57,555 nucleotides of DNA from Actinomycetes bacterium (GTDB lineage Bacteria; Actinomycetota; Coriobacteriia; WRKU01; WQUG01). The position numbers were made by a program, and so were the translations under genes. Shown here piece after piece: positions 25,001 through 32,788 of this stretch (its first letter is position 1; every line of letters begins with the position of its first letter). The DNA lies in NCBI GenBank assembly GCA_031272275.1, contig JAISUC010000002.1, forward strand, positions 1 to 57,555. Reading direction: 5' to 3'. Under the pieces are notes generated by a model. The model was not told the DNA's origin, searched no databases, and worked only from the letters and a program-made list of their open reading frames with translations.

Positions 25001-28000
25001 CGTCCCGTACAGTGCCGGAACCGGCGTCAGCAGGTATTCGACCGTAAAGCCGTCCGGCACGATGATGTCTTTGAAGGTATCGGCGTACTGGCTGTTACGC
25101 GGACTGCGCGCACCGCCCAGATCGGGCACGATGGCATAGTCGCCGACGGCAGGCAGCACATCGACGATGTTGATGTTCGAATGCGTCTGGTTGGTGTTGT
25201 TACGCAGCGTCAGCCGGTACTGGTAGTCCTGCCCGGAATCGCTGTCGGCGCTGCTGCCCCACGGACCCCACGTGCCACTGTCGGTTTTCACGCGCACGAA
25301 TTTCCGCGCCACAAAGGTCCGCGTCGCCAGCACCGTGTCGATTTTGCTGTCATACAGGATGCCTGCCTGCCCGAACACGTTGTCTGTGTCAGCGGTCACC
25401 GTGCCGATTTTTTGCAGGTGGTCTGCGCCCTGATAATCTAGATAGACCACGTTCGGGAAGTTCGTGGTATCAGACGCAATCGGGGAAATGTGCCCGTAAA
25501 TATCCAGCACATCATTGGTCGTCGTAAACGTGTAGTTATACAGCACGACCTCGATCACATCGTGCATCCGCCCGTCACTATCGATGTAGTCTTCAGCCAG
25601 GTAGCGAATGGTAAAGCTGTCGGCGTTGTTTCCAGCTGCCGCATTGACCTGGTATTTTTCCACGACATAATCGGTGGGGAGTACGTCCCTGACGATGACT
25701 GTGGGAATCACGGTGCCGTAATCAGCGGTGATGAGTCCGTTCCCTGCGTAATGACGCAGCGTCACCTTGTAGTTCAGCGAACTTTCCTGATACAGGCGCT
25801 CGTAGTTGTTGCTGGTGTCTTTCCATATACCGATGCCTTCGGGTTGTGCCTCGGCGATCGTCGTATGCGTCGTAAACGAGGTCAGATAATCCTGACCTGC
25901 GGGGGGTGCGACCGTGCGCGAATAGGTCGAATAGCCGCGATCGTCGATGTCGTTCACGTTAAACGACACCACGTGTCCCGTATTGTTAAAGGTGATACCC
26001 TGTCCCTGTTCGGTATGTGCCGCACAGTCATCGAAGGTCACGCTGTCCGGGTCGCGCAGTTCGGTATAGATCATCAGGCTGATGGATCTGCCATAGGCAA
26101 AGCGCAGATCGTTATAGCCGGGGTTGGAAGCACTGATAACCAGTTTGGCAATCTGACCGCGAACGTCTGCGGGTATCGTCACCCGTCCGTACAGGTTACC
26201 CGCCGCCCAAACAACCGTACCATCCGCGTCATAGGCCCGGATGGTTCCGTAGGGATAACTGGAGTTCGGCGCCAGTATCCCGAAGCTCACCGCGCTGTAT
26301 TGCATGCGCGGATCCAGGTTGTCGTCAGCCATGGTGATGTTGTCGATATTTTGGTCCTTGGACACATCCATCAGCCCCGTGTCGTCGGTACCGGGTGTAA
26401 AGACCAGCGCCCAGCCGAACTCTTTGGATTTTTCCGTCGGCAAATCCAGGAAGGTCTGGCGCTGCGGCGTCTTGACGAAAGTGGAGCCGTGATAGACGTA
26501 GCCGTCAATCACCGTGCGCACGCTGTCGGATGCAAACAGCGTGGTGGGGTCACCCGCCAAGGGATCCTTGACGGTACCGGTAAAGCTCATGGTGTTGATG
26601 ATGGTCTGACCGGGACGGGCATTCGGGAAATCCAACACCAGGTTGTTGCCGGCCCAATAGTATCCGTTCACCCCGCCGACGGTTCCCCAGTAGCCGTTCG
26701 GCCAGTTTTCGGTAAAGCTGACCGTGCCATCCCCGTTGTCGACCCAACGCCCACTGGACGTGGGGTCCTGCGGGTTTTTCGCCGGGTCAAAGACCGCGCG
26801 TGCCGTTCCCACCACCCCGTCAATCATCGTCTCGTAGGTCGGCAGCACATCGGTCCAGGTCATGGAGGTCATCGAGCGCTGCAGATAGGACAAATTAAAG
26901 CTGTAGGTCAAAGAAACCGTTTGGCTTTCCACAAAACTGCCGTTTTCGGTGGCGCCGATGACGACGACGTTTCCGTCCGCGGTGTTTCCGTTGCTGTACT
27001 TGGTCAGCACGGGGCGCAGGTAATAGCCCGAAAGCCCGATGGTGTTCGCCCGGGTCACAATCGCCGCAGCAGATCCCGTGTACATCGCTCCGGCAGGCGC
27101 ATACAGGTCTGCGGTCAGCGGGAACACTCGATTTTCTTCGGTTTCACCGATTTTCAGACGCCAGGTGATGGCAGGCTCGATCACCGTGCCGCCGGTGGCG
27201 TTTTGGGCAAAGGTAATCACCAGCACGCCGGTATTGTTCGTGTTGGTGACCGTACTGATCGTATAGTAGGGATCGGTCGTGCAGTTCACAAAGGTGACCC
27301 GCGTGTTGTCAAAGGGGATGCGAATCTGCCAGCCCACGGTACTGGGCAATCCGGTCGAATTGGAGACCTGAAGTTTGACGCGCGTAATGAGCGTCGTCCC
27401 CAGTTGATCGTATACATGCTCCCCCGTTTGTGTCAGAACGTAGTTGCCGAAGGTCGTCAGGTCGGATGCGCTGACCGGGTCGTAGACAAAGGTGATTTCG
27501 CGCGTTTGGACGGCATAGGTACCCGAAGTGGGAACCGTGACCGCGATCGTCGAGCTGCGCGGCGTCATCTGATAGACGGCAGGGGCCGCAACCGCATAGG
27601 CGCTGAGCGGCGCGGACAGTTTGACCACGGTGTCGGATGCGACCTCGCTGCCGACACCATCCACACAGTGCACAATGACATCGACCGGATTCACGCGCGC
27701 GGCCTTACTGCTGACCACACCCACGGCATTGTTCAGGACATAGACGGGGACTTCGGGGGTGGCCTGCAACAGGGTGCCCGAGGCAATCGCGTGTCCGGTG
27801 GTACCCGCGGTCTTGCCGATGATGATGTAGTCGAGTGTCGACTGGCCCAGTGCAGAGGTGCCGAACGAGTTGAAGGCGACTGATGCGGACAGGTCGAGCA
27901 CGCCGGTCAGCTGTGACGCCGCAAAGGCATAGTCCGAAATGGAGCTGAGTTTCGGCAAACCCTCCAGATTAAGCGAAGTCAAAGGCGAGTTGTAAAACGC

Positions 28001-31000
28001 TCCATAATCGATCCGGGTCAGGTTGACGCAGTCACTGAGGTCGAGCGTGGTCAGCTGCGCCCCATAGAACGCGCAGATCTCGATGGTGGTGAGCGCCATG
28101 GTCGTGGGACGCACGTTGGCTGACGTACGCGACAGATTGAGCGTAGTCAAGGGAGCGGAGTTAAACGCGCCCGAGCCGATGGTGGTGAGTGCCGTGCAGT
28201 CGCTGAGGTCAAGCTCGGTAATCTGTGCCGAGGCAAAGGCGTTGCCCCCGATGGTTTTGAGATATTTGGTTGCAGATGTTGTCTTGAGCTTCAGTTCGGT
28301 CAGGGGCGCGTTTGCAAACGCACCGTAACCGATGGTCGCAAGCCGCGTGCATTGCGAAAAGTCGAGTTCGGTAATCGGGGACTTAAAGAACGCGTAATCG
28401 CCGATGGTGGTGAGCGCAGGCACTTTCGTGGCGTCGAATTCGGTGATGAGGGAGGATTCAAACGTGCTGGCATAGATGGTCGTGAGTTTGGGGCAATCGA
28501 GCTCGAGTTCGGTCAGCACGGCATAGTTGAAGTTTTCAACATAGGTGACGTTTGCGGCGTTACGCACAATGAGCTGTTCCAAGCCCTCGCCGTAGACATC
28601 AAAGACCGAGCCGGTCAGAGAAGTCAACGCCGTGCAATCAATGACCTCGAAACGCTCACAGGGCGCATAACAAAACGCCTGACCGCCGATCGTGGTCAGC
28701 GCCGGCAGGTTTTCAAGCGTAATGGTCTGCCCGCCCTCCATGTGATAAAAGGCGGAGTTACCGATGGTGGTCAGGTGGGGCAGGTCCTCAATCACGAAAT
28801 GTGCGTCCGGCAACACGGCGGAATAAAACGCACTGGCGCCGATGCTCACCAATTCGGGGCAGTTCAGGTTAAACGAGACCAAGGGGGCGTCATGAAACGC
28901 GGAGTCCCCGATGGTCTGCAGGTTCACCGCACGACTGAGATCCAGATCGGTCAGCGGCGCATAATAAAACGCACAGGACCCGATGGTGGTCAGTTTGGGG
29001 TTGCCGCTGAAATCCAGATCGGTCACCGCCGCGCCATAGAAGGCATACGAATCTATCGTGACCAGTTCGGGGATGACGCTGAAATCGATGTCCGTCAGAC
29101 TGCCTGCGTCATAAAACGCGGCGGGGCCGATGGTGGTGAGCTTGGGGCATCCGCTGAAATCCAAGTTCTCGAGGTTATAGGCACCCATGAACGCATAGTA
29201 ACCGATGGAAACCAGATTCGGGAGCCCGGCAAAGTCCAGATCCGTGCCTGCATAGGCCGCAAAGCAATAGTTGCTGATGGCGGTCAAATTCGGGTTATCG
29301 AACACCAGCTCGGTCAGTGGGCAGGACGTGAATGCCTGCGCGCCCAGCGTGGTCAGTTTCGGTGCCGTGCTGAGGTCGAGCGAGGTCAGCCGCGCCGAAT
29401 AGAAAGCCTCGTTTCCAATGGAGGTCAGCTCGCCTGCATTCTGCAGGAACAGCTGGGTCAACGGAGACTTATAGAACGCAGAGGCGCCGATGGTGCGCAG
29501 TTCGGGATTGCCGCGCAGATCCAGCCTGGTCAAAGTCATGTTCCGGAAGGCGTAGTTTCCGATATCGGTAAGCTTTGTGTTGTGGGTCAAATCCAGGGTC
29601 GATGCCGTCGAGTTATAGAAGGCATTGTTTCCGATGGTGGTAAGCTCAGTCACGCGCGACAGGTCGACCGAGGTCCAGGCGTGGTAGCCCAGATACGTGT
29701 TCTGGTCGGTATAACCGTTAGCAATCGCCGTGATGGCCTGTCCGGTCGAGGGGTTCAGTTCGGGCAGGACCAAGTTCTTGTTGGTCGCGGCCTTGGTGAC
29801 ACCGGTCGCAGAAAGCCCGGTGATCGAGGCGCCGTTATAGGTGAAGTCCTTGTATTGCCAGCCGCCGCCGATATAGGAATCGGCAAGCGTCGGCACCACA
29901 GTGACCTGCAGCGTGAACTGTCCGCTGTTGCCATAGTTATCGGTTGCCGTGTAAATCACCGGCACGACATGCTGGTAAGAGGTGTCGATGTCAGTGGGGT
30001 CGACCGTGATGTTCGTGATGACGCTGTCGTCAACACCGCTGGTGGCGGTAATGAAGCCCTTGAGCACCGTTTCGTCGACGGTGTCGCCGATGGTCACGTT
30101 ACGATCGACGCCTGTGATGGACGGCGCGGTCGTCTGCGTTTTATAGGTAAAGCTGACCGACGTATTGTTCGAGACCGTGATGGTGCGTGTGGTCGGCGCC
30201 ACGGCACGATACCCGCTGACGGCGGGCGCGGTAACGGTGATGGTCGAGCCTTTGGGGTACAGCTGATCGGTGGTGAAATCGGACCCCAGGACCACGTCCG
30301 ATTTGATGGGCTCGCCGTCTATGTTCAGGTGGTGGACGGTCACGGTCACCGGGTTGATGATGTGGCCCGACCCGTTCGCAAAGGCGCTGCCGGCTTGCGC
30401 GCTGTCGGCTGTGATGGCGACCACCTGCCCGTTGTTCACGAATGCATTGGCGGCGATCGTGGTTACCTGCGGGGCGGTGACTTTCGTCAGGTAGTTGTTG
30501 GCAAACGCCGATTCATCGATGTCCGTAACACGGGGGAGCGTAAGCTCTCCCAGCCGGTTGTTAATGAACGCGACCTGGTCGATATAGGTCACCGTGTCCG
30601 GCAGTTTCACCTGTGTCAGCGCGTTATTCCTGAAGGCGCTGGCAGGTATGGTGGTGAGCGTTGACGCGGACAGGTCAAGGGTAGCCAGCGCATTGTCGCT
30701 GAAGGCGTAAGCGCCCAGTTCAGTGAGGGACGCCGGCAGCGTGACCTGCGTCAAGCCCATCGCCTGGAAGGCGTGCGCGCCGATGGTGTGATAGCCGACG
30801 GCGATACTGATAGCGTCGACGTCGAGGGTGGCGAACGCGGAGGCAGCGATGGTGTCGACACCTGCAATCGCGGGGATGTCCAGGCTGTCGGCGGACGCGA
30901 GTTTCGTCGTACCGGCCGCCGTCAAACCGGTGACGGCGCTACCCGCCGTCGTGAAATCCGCCGCCGTCCACGTGACCGGTGCGGCGACCGCAGTCTGCGG

Positions 31001-31126
31001 AATTGCCGTCACCGTGGAAGGCAGCAGCATTGTGGAAGCCAAAAGGACACACAGAACCTGGCGGACAATTACGCGCATACGACGCTGTATCCTGCGGAAA
31101 TACACCCCGTGCACAAAAGTCTCCAT
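22073..31126 (-). CDS. Giant BspA-type leucine-rich-repeat / SpaA-domain cell-wall adhesin
   Basis: About 3017 residues. An extended signal region (VIVRQVLCVLLASTMLLPSTVTA) is followed by a short LRR_5 block (about 69-232), a MucBP-like domain (about 250-330), an HYR/Ig-like domain (to about 415), a long block of BspA-type LRRs with a 23-residue unit such as LTDLDFSGNPKLTTIGSCAFYYAP (about 425-1090), large beta-rich regions, and five or six SpaA/Cna_B-type isopeptide domains (about 2125-2810; GAVFGLYD, GSYVVRELTAPAGYQL). A Pro/Thr linker and MPDAGEAALPLAAVT...LLRKRRHD close it, a sortase-type tail with MPDAG where LPxTG is expected. The start at 31126 follows a GAGGAG site; a longer form could start at 31195. 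Host or matrix adhesion is the likely role. Confidence 0.85.
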   Translation of the reverse strand: METFVHGVYFRRIQRRMRVIVRQVLCVLLASTMLLPSTVTAIPQTAVAAPVTWTAADFTTAGSAVTGLTAAGTTKLASADSLDIPAIAGVDTIAASAFATLDVDAISIAVGYHTIGAHAFQAMGLTQVTLPASLTELGAYAFSDNALATLDLSASTLTTIPASAFRNNALTQVKLPDTVTYIDQVAFINNRLGELTLPRVTDIDESAFANNYLTKVTAPQVTTIAANAFVNNGQVVAITADSAQAGSAFANGSGHIINPVTVTVHHLNIDGEPIKSDVVLGSDFTTDQLYPKGSTITVTAPAVSGYRAVAPTTRTITVSNNTSVSFTYKTQTTAPSITGVDRNVTIGDTVDETVLKGFITATSGVDDSVITNITVDPTDIDTSYQHVVPVIYTATDNYGNSGQFTLQVTVVPTLADSYIGGGWQYKDFTYNGASITGLSATGVTKAATNKNLVLPELNPSTGQAITAIANGYTDQNTYLGYHAWTSVDLSRVTELTTIGNNAFYNSTASTLDLTHNTKLTDIGNYAFRNMTLTRLDLRGNPELRTIGASAFYKSPLTQLFLQNAGELTSIGNEAFYSARLTSLDLSTAPKLTTLGAQAFTSCPLTELVFDNPNLTAISNYCFAAYAGTDLDFAGLPNLVSIGYYAFMGAYNLENLDFSGCPKLTTIGPAAFYDAGSLTDIDFSVIPELVTIDSYAFYGAAVTDLDFSGNPKLTTIGSCAFYYAPLTDLDLSRAVNLQTIGDSAFHDAPLVSFNLNCPELVSIGASAFYSAVLPDAHFVIEDLPHLTTIGNSAFYHMEGGQTITLENLPALTTIGGQAFCYAPCERFEVIDCTALTSLTGSVFDVYGEGLEQLIVRNAANVTYVENFNYAVLTELELDCPKLTTIYASTFESSLITEFDATKVPALTTIGDYAFFKSPITELDFSQCTRLATIGYGAFANAPLTELKLKTTSATKYLKTIGGNAFASAQITELDLSDCTALTTIGSGAFNSAPLTTLNLSRTSANVRPTTMALTTIEICAFYGAQLTTLDLSDCVNLTRIDYGAFYNSPLTSLNLEGLPKLSSISDYAFAASQLTGVLDLSASVAFNSFGTSALGQSTLDYIIIGKTAGTTGHAIASGTLLQATPEVPVYVLNNAVGVVSSKAARVNPVDVIVHCVDGVGSEVASDTVVKLSAPLSAYAVAAPAVYQMTPRSSTIAVTVPTSGTYAVQTREITFVYDPVSASDLTTFGNYVLTQTGEHVYDQLGTTLITRVKLQVSNSTGLPSTVGWQIRIPFDNTRVTFVNCTTDPYYTISTVTNTNNTGVLVITFAQNATGGTVIEPAITWRLKIGETEENRVFPLTADLYAPAGAMYTGSAAAIVTRANTIGLSGYYLRPVLTKYSNGNTADGNVVVIGATENGSFVESQTVSLTYSFNLSYLQRSMTSMTWTDVLPTYETMIDGVVGTARAVFDPAKNPQDPTSSGRWVDNGDGTVSFTENWPNGYWGTVGGVNGYYWAGNNLVLDFPNARPGQTIINTMSFTGTVKDPLAGDPTTLFASDSVRTVIDGYVYHGSTFVKTPQRQTFLDLPTEKSKEFGWALVFTPGTDDTGLMDVSKDQNIDNITMADDNLDPRMQYSAVSFGILAPNSSYPYGTIRAYDADGTVVWAAGNLYGRVTIPADVRGQIAKLVISASNPGYNDLRFAYGRSISLMIYTELRDPDSVTFDDCAAHTEQGQGITFNNTGHVVSFNVNDIDDRGYSTYSRTVAPPAGQDYLTSFTTHTTIAEAQPEGIGIWKDTSNNYERLYQESSLNYKVTLRHYAGNGLITADYGTVIPTVIVRDVLPTDYVVEKYQVNAAAGNNADSFTIRYLAEDYIDSDGRMHDVIEVVLYNYTFTTTNDVLDIYGHISPIASDTTNFPNVVYLDYQGADHLQKIGTVTADTDNVFGQAGILYDSKIDTVLATRTFVARKFVRVKTDSGTWGPWGSSADSDSGQDYQYRLTLRNNTNQTHSNINIVDVLPAVGDYAIVPDLGGARSPRNSQYADTFKDIIVPDGFTVEYLLTPVPALYGTASADAWYDAQSWLTTVTPAQKAQVTALRISSNTVSIGVGGYLDFTITMTANSDGSLRGQSNWNTFAYRDSVALQYLEVARVRHGIRTKLGKLTVYKRARGTNTLLAGAVFGLYDAQTDALIGKATSNASGQAIWTGIPLGSYVVRELTAPAGYQLNAIETQVTASNFATNDGDYLAAYATVYDDLAPVMRTFTLRKLDADGNPLRGAQFSVGGTVYTTNAAGEIKVSYIVPMNSSVTVSEVMPTDGIPGYNRLQVLSGSAVFAMNETGTWKSKSASGDWATAATFDADGCTLVATNKNYTVQVLKLGVYLDSFMSVPATQANPDMGVGLSGAVFKVYLGDTATQFGTSGYSSNSYGQLSITGLQANTLYRLVETTTPAGFETAQDLYFRLTTHGDLVDRDGNPYQDARLIVRNRPQSQTARFHLSKVDSTTGEAIPNITFHLERQRDNSYNTWDSLGYFSTDATGSIDIPALSYGTYRVTEVVPDGWMALDNTTQFIITRTDVDQSIDFTFRNIPITPRIYKGDHIGIFDSTDATQAAQLQALSDYLASSGQHPHQAVLDDGRIELIAGLSGAVFELSEYEGQTLAPSRLVRTVTVTTATDGELVLPADFTIKAANTYLFREVTAPDGYRLATQTWIYRPTQEAANILANGEKWLVLENASYNHKIVITLYASDTLEAIPQGVFELVRADGSVYTTSTVINCDKQGMLLFLNVPVGTYYLRQIDTADGYVFPQGYYKLVVQGENAVASLMAPTYTDSIGATNTPIDVTATTGDLYKIIYNDPYIPYQLTIDFQDVSIGGADTDGSHSYTIDVGGSHYTGPVTVQDSTGATSTVMIGSDGRITITDGQTIIMPPIQKGTVVVVTQDGGATFTTTVGIDGGVQVDGSGRTVTMDGDHHLHFVNTYRKETPTTPTTPTTPTTPTIPTTPTPKPAPSPTPLKPGVMPDAGEAALPLAAVTVCLLAAAGVLVLLRKRRHD

Positions 31127-31642
31127 CGGTATTCGTCTCCTCGTTTTTCTGACCACACCTCTGTAATAGTCAATAGTGCCAACCTTGCGGTTCATCGCTG
31201 CGCGTGACCCTGTGTGTGCCCCACGGACGCGCAGCCATGTGTACCCTACACATACCGGATTATTGTAACCTGGTTAATCACCTTTTGCAAGTAGCAATTG
31301 ATTACCCACGTGCGGTCGCACGGGGGTAATGTTATCCGGCGGCTACGCCGCCGCATGGATTGCCGCGCGACAGGGATTGCTTCGACTGAATATTCACTGA
31401 TTGACTATCGGCCATTTCGTCGGCTTTGACACATCACTTGCAATTGCCGGACGTCCTGTAGCGCGCCACTCCTGTGGCGCCGTGGCGACGGCAGTCGCCG
31501 TATGACAGTTCCCGTCACGCGCTCTGCGTGACGGGGGCATTGACCGTTTGTCATATGAATCCGTGATACATCCAACAAGCATCAGTTACAATTGGGGCTT
31601 GTTTTTACGGGTACGCACAGGGTACAGAACAGGAGATTTGGT
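31127..31642. repeat. Repeat-rich gap between adhesin and lipoprotein genes
   Basis: Over 500 bases without a convincing gene. It contains a GGCGGC/GCCGCC hairpin, a GGATTGCCGCGC REP-like word (31357), and a block from about 31366 to 31506 that is repeated in inverse orientation at about 54961-55111, then paired GGCGAC/GTCGCC and CCCGTCACGC/GCGTGACGGG hairpins. A short frame in the block (GRPAIASDVSKPTKW) is shared with the other copy but reads as translated repeat rather than as a gene. Confidence 0.65.
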
Positions 31643-32611
31643 ATGAAACGCGTGGTACAAATACTGGTAATTGCGGCACTGTTGGCTGCCGTTTTGTCGG
31701 TCGCAGGATGCGTCCGACAGGAAGCTGCGAACACCGACGATGTGCAGAGCACCGGTAAGGTGCCGGCAATCAGGGTGGCGACACTCCAGACAGACGATTT
31801 ACTCCCCCTCTGGGTTGCCGAAAGTGAGGGACTGCTGAAAGACGCAGGCCTGGACGTTCAGATTCAGGTCTTTCAGTCCGCGCAGGAACAGGTCGCGGCG
31901 GTGACTGCGGGCGAGGTCGACGCCATGATGACCGACATGGTGGTTCCGGTGCAGCTGCAGGCCGCGGGCACGGCGATGCGTGCGGTGACCGCGATGCAGG
32001 GCGCGCCTGCCGGTGTCGTCGCCGGCGCTGAAAGCGGGATTAAGACGGTCGAGGACTTGGCGGGTGTCAAGACGGGCTGTTCGTCGCCGACGATCATCGA
32101 GTTCATTTACGAGAAGGCGCTGCGCGAGGCCGGGGTGCCGGCGAACCAAATCGAGACCGAGGAAATCAAGAAACTGCCCGTGCGGCTGGAGATGCTGCAG
32201 TCCGGGCAGATTCAGGCGGCCGCGCTGCCGTGGACGCTGTGGCAGTTGGCGGTGTCCCAGGGTGCCGTGCCGGTAGTGGGGATTGAACAGGACGGGGCGT
32301 ATACCTCGACCGTGTTGGAATTCCGCGACGCCTGGTTGCAGCAGGATGGAGCGGACGACGCGGTGGGCACGTTGCTGGAGTGCTGGGATGCGGCGGTCGG
32401 GAAGATCAATGCCGACCCGGAATCGTATCGGGAACTGCTGGCTGAGAAGGCTCAGCTGCCCGAGGCCCTGCGCGACAGCTATCCGGTGCGGACCTATCCT
32501 ATGAGCGCGTTGCCGTCGCGCGAGCAGTTCGAGGAGGTTGTGGACTGGATGGTCGGGCGCGCCTATATCCCCGAGACCATCGCATACGAAGAGTTGGTGT
32601 ATCAACGATAA
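31643..32611 (+). CDS. ABC transporter substrate-binding lipoprotein (NMT1/SsuA-like)
   Basis: About 322 residues. Lipoprotein signal with lipobox SVAGC (Cys23), then a type II periplasmic-binding fold of the NMT1/SsuA/ThiY class: RVATLQTDDLLPLWVAESEGLLKDAGLDVQIQVFQSAQEQVAAVTAGEVDAMMTDM. Ligands in this class include thiamine precursors, taurine, nitrate and sulfonates, and I cannot tell which applies. No permease or ATPase gene lies nearby, so it must use a transporter encoded elsewhere. ACAGGAG lies ahead of the chosen ATG at 31643; an upstream in-frame start adds a non-signal-like leader. Confidence 0.88.
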   Translation: MKRVVQILVIAALLAAVLSVAGCVRQEAANTDDVQSTGKVPAIRVATLQTDDLLPLWVAESEGLLKDAGLDVQIQVFQSAQEQVAAVTAGEVDAMMTDMVVPVQLQAAGTAMRAVTAMQGAPAGVVAGAESGIKTVEDLAGVKTGCSSPTIIEFIYEKALREAGVPANQIETEEIKKLPVRLEMLQSGQIQAAALPWTLWQLAVSQGAVPVVGIEQDGAYTSTVLEFRDAWLQQDGADDAVGTLLECWDAAVGKINADPESYRELLAEKAQLPEALRDSYPVRTYPMSALPSREQFEEVVDWMVGRAYIPETIAYEELVYQR

Positions 32612-32699
32612 GTCAAAGAAAACACCGTGGTGGTCCGCTGGGGAATCCGCTTGCACGAATTGGGCTTTCCTATTATCGGGAATAGTCTGGCGATTGGGC

Positions 32700-32738
32700 T
32701 ATACTGGACAGACACGATGAAGGGTGCGCAAACCCTTA
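32700..32738 (+). promoter_or_regulatory. -10 box and leader hairpin upstream of the S55 gene
   Basis: TATACT at 32700-32705 could be the -10 box. The leader has a small AAGGGT/ACCCTT hairpin (32721-32738). I do not recognise a known riboswitch. Confidence 0.35.
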
Positions 32739-32788
32739 AGTAACTGATGTTTTGTCCTGCGCGCCCGGCGGTGAAAGGAGGGCTCAGG

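Noticed and set aside
25490..27883. Long open frame of about 800 codons antisense to the adhesin gene
   Set aside because: It mirrors the codon pattern of the adhesin gene, has no ribosome binding site or domain, and several such antisense frames cover the same gene.
28352..30664. Another long antisense frame (about 770 codons) over the LRR array
   Set aside because: It arises from the repetitive coding strand of the leucine-rich repeats and has no known domain.
31394..31582. Small open frame with GRPAIASDVSKPTKW
   Set aside because: It is the translation of the dispersed repeat; the related frame at 54864-55094 is in the other copy, and neither has a ribosome binding site.
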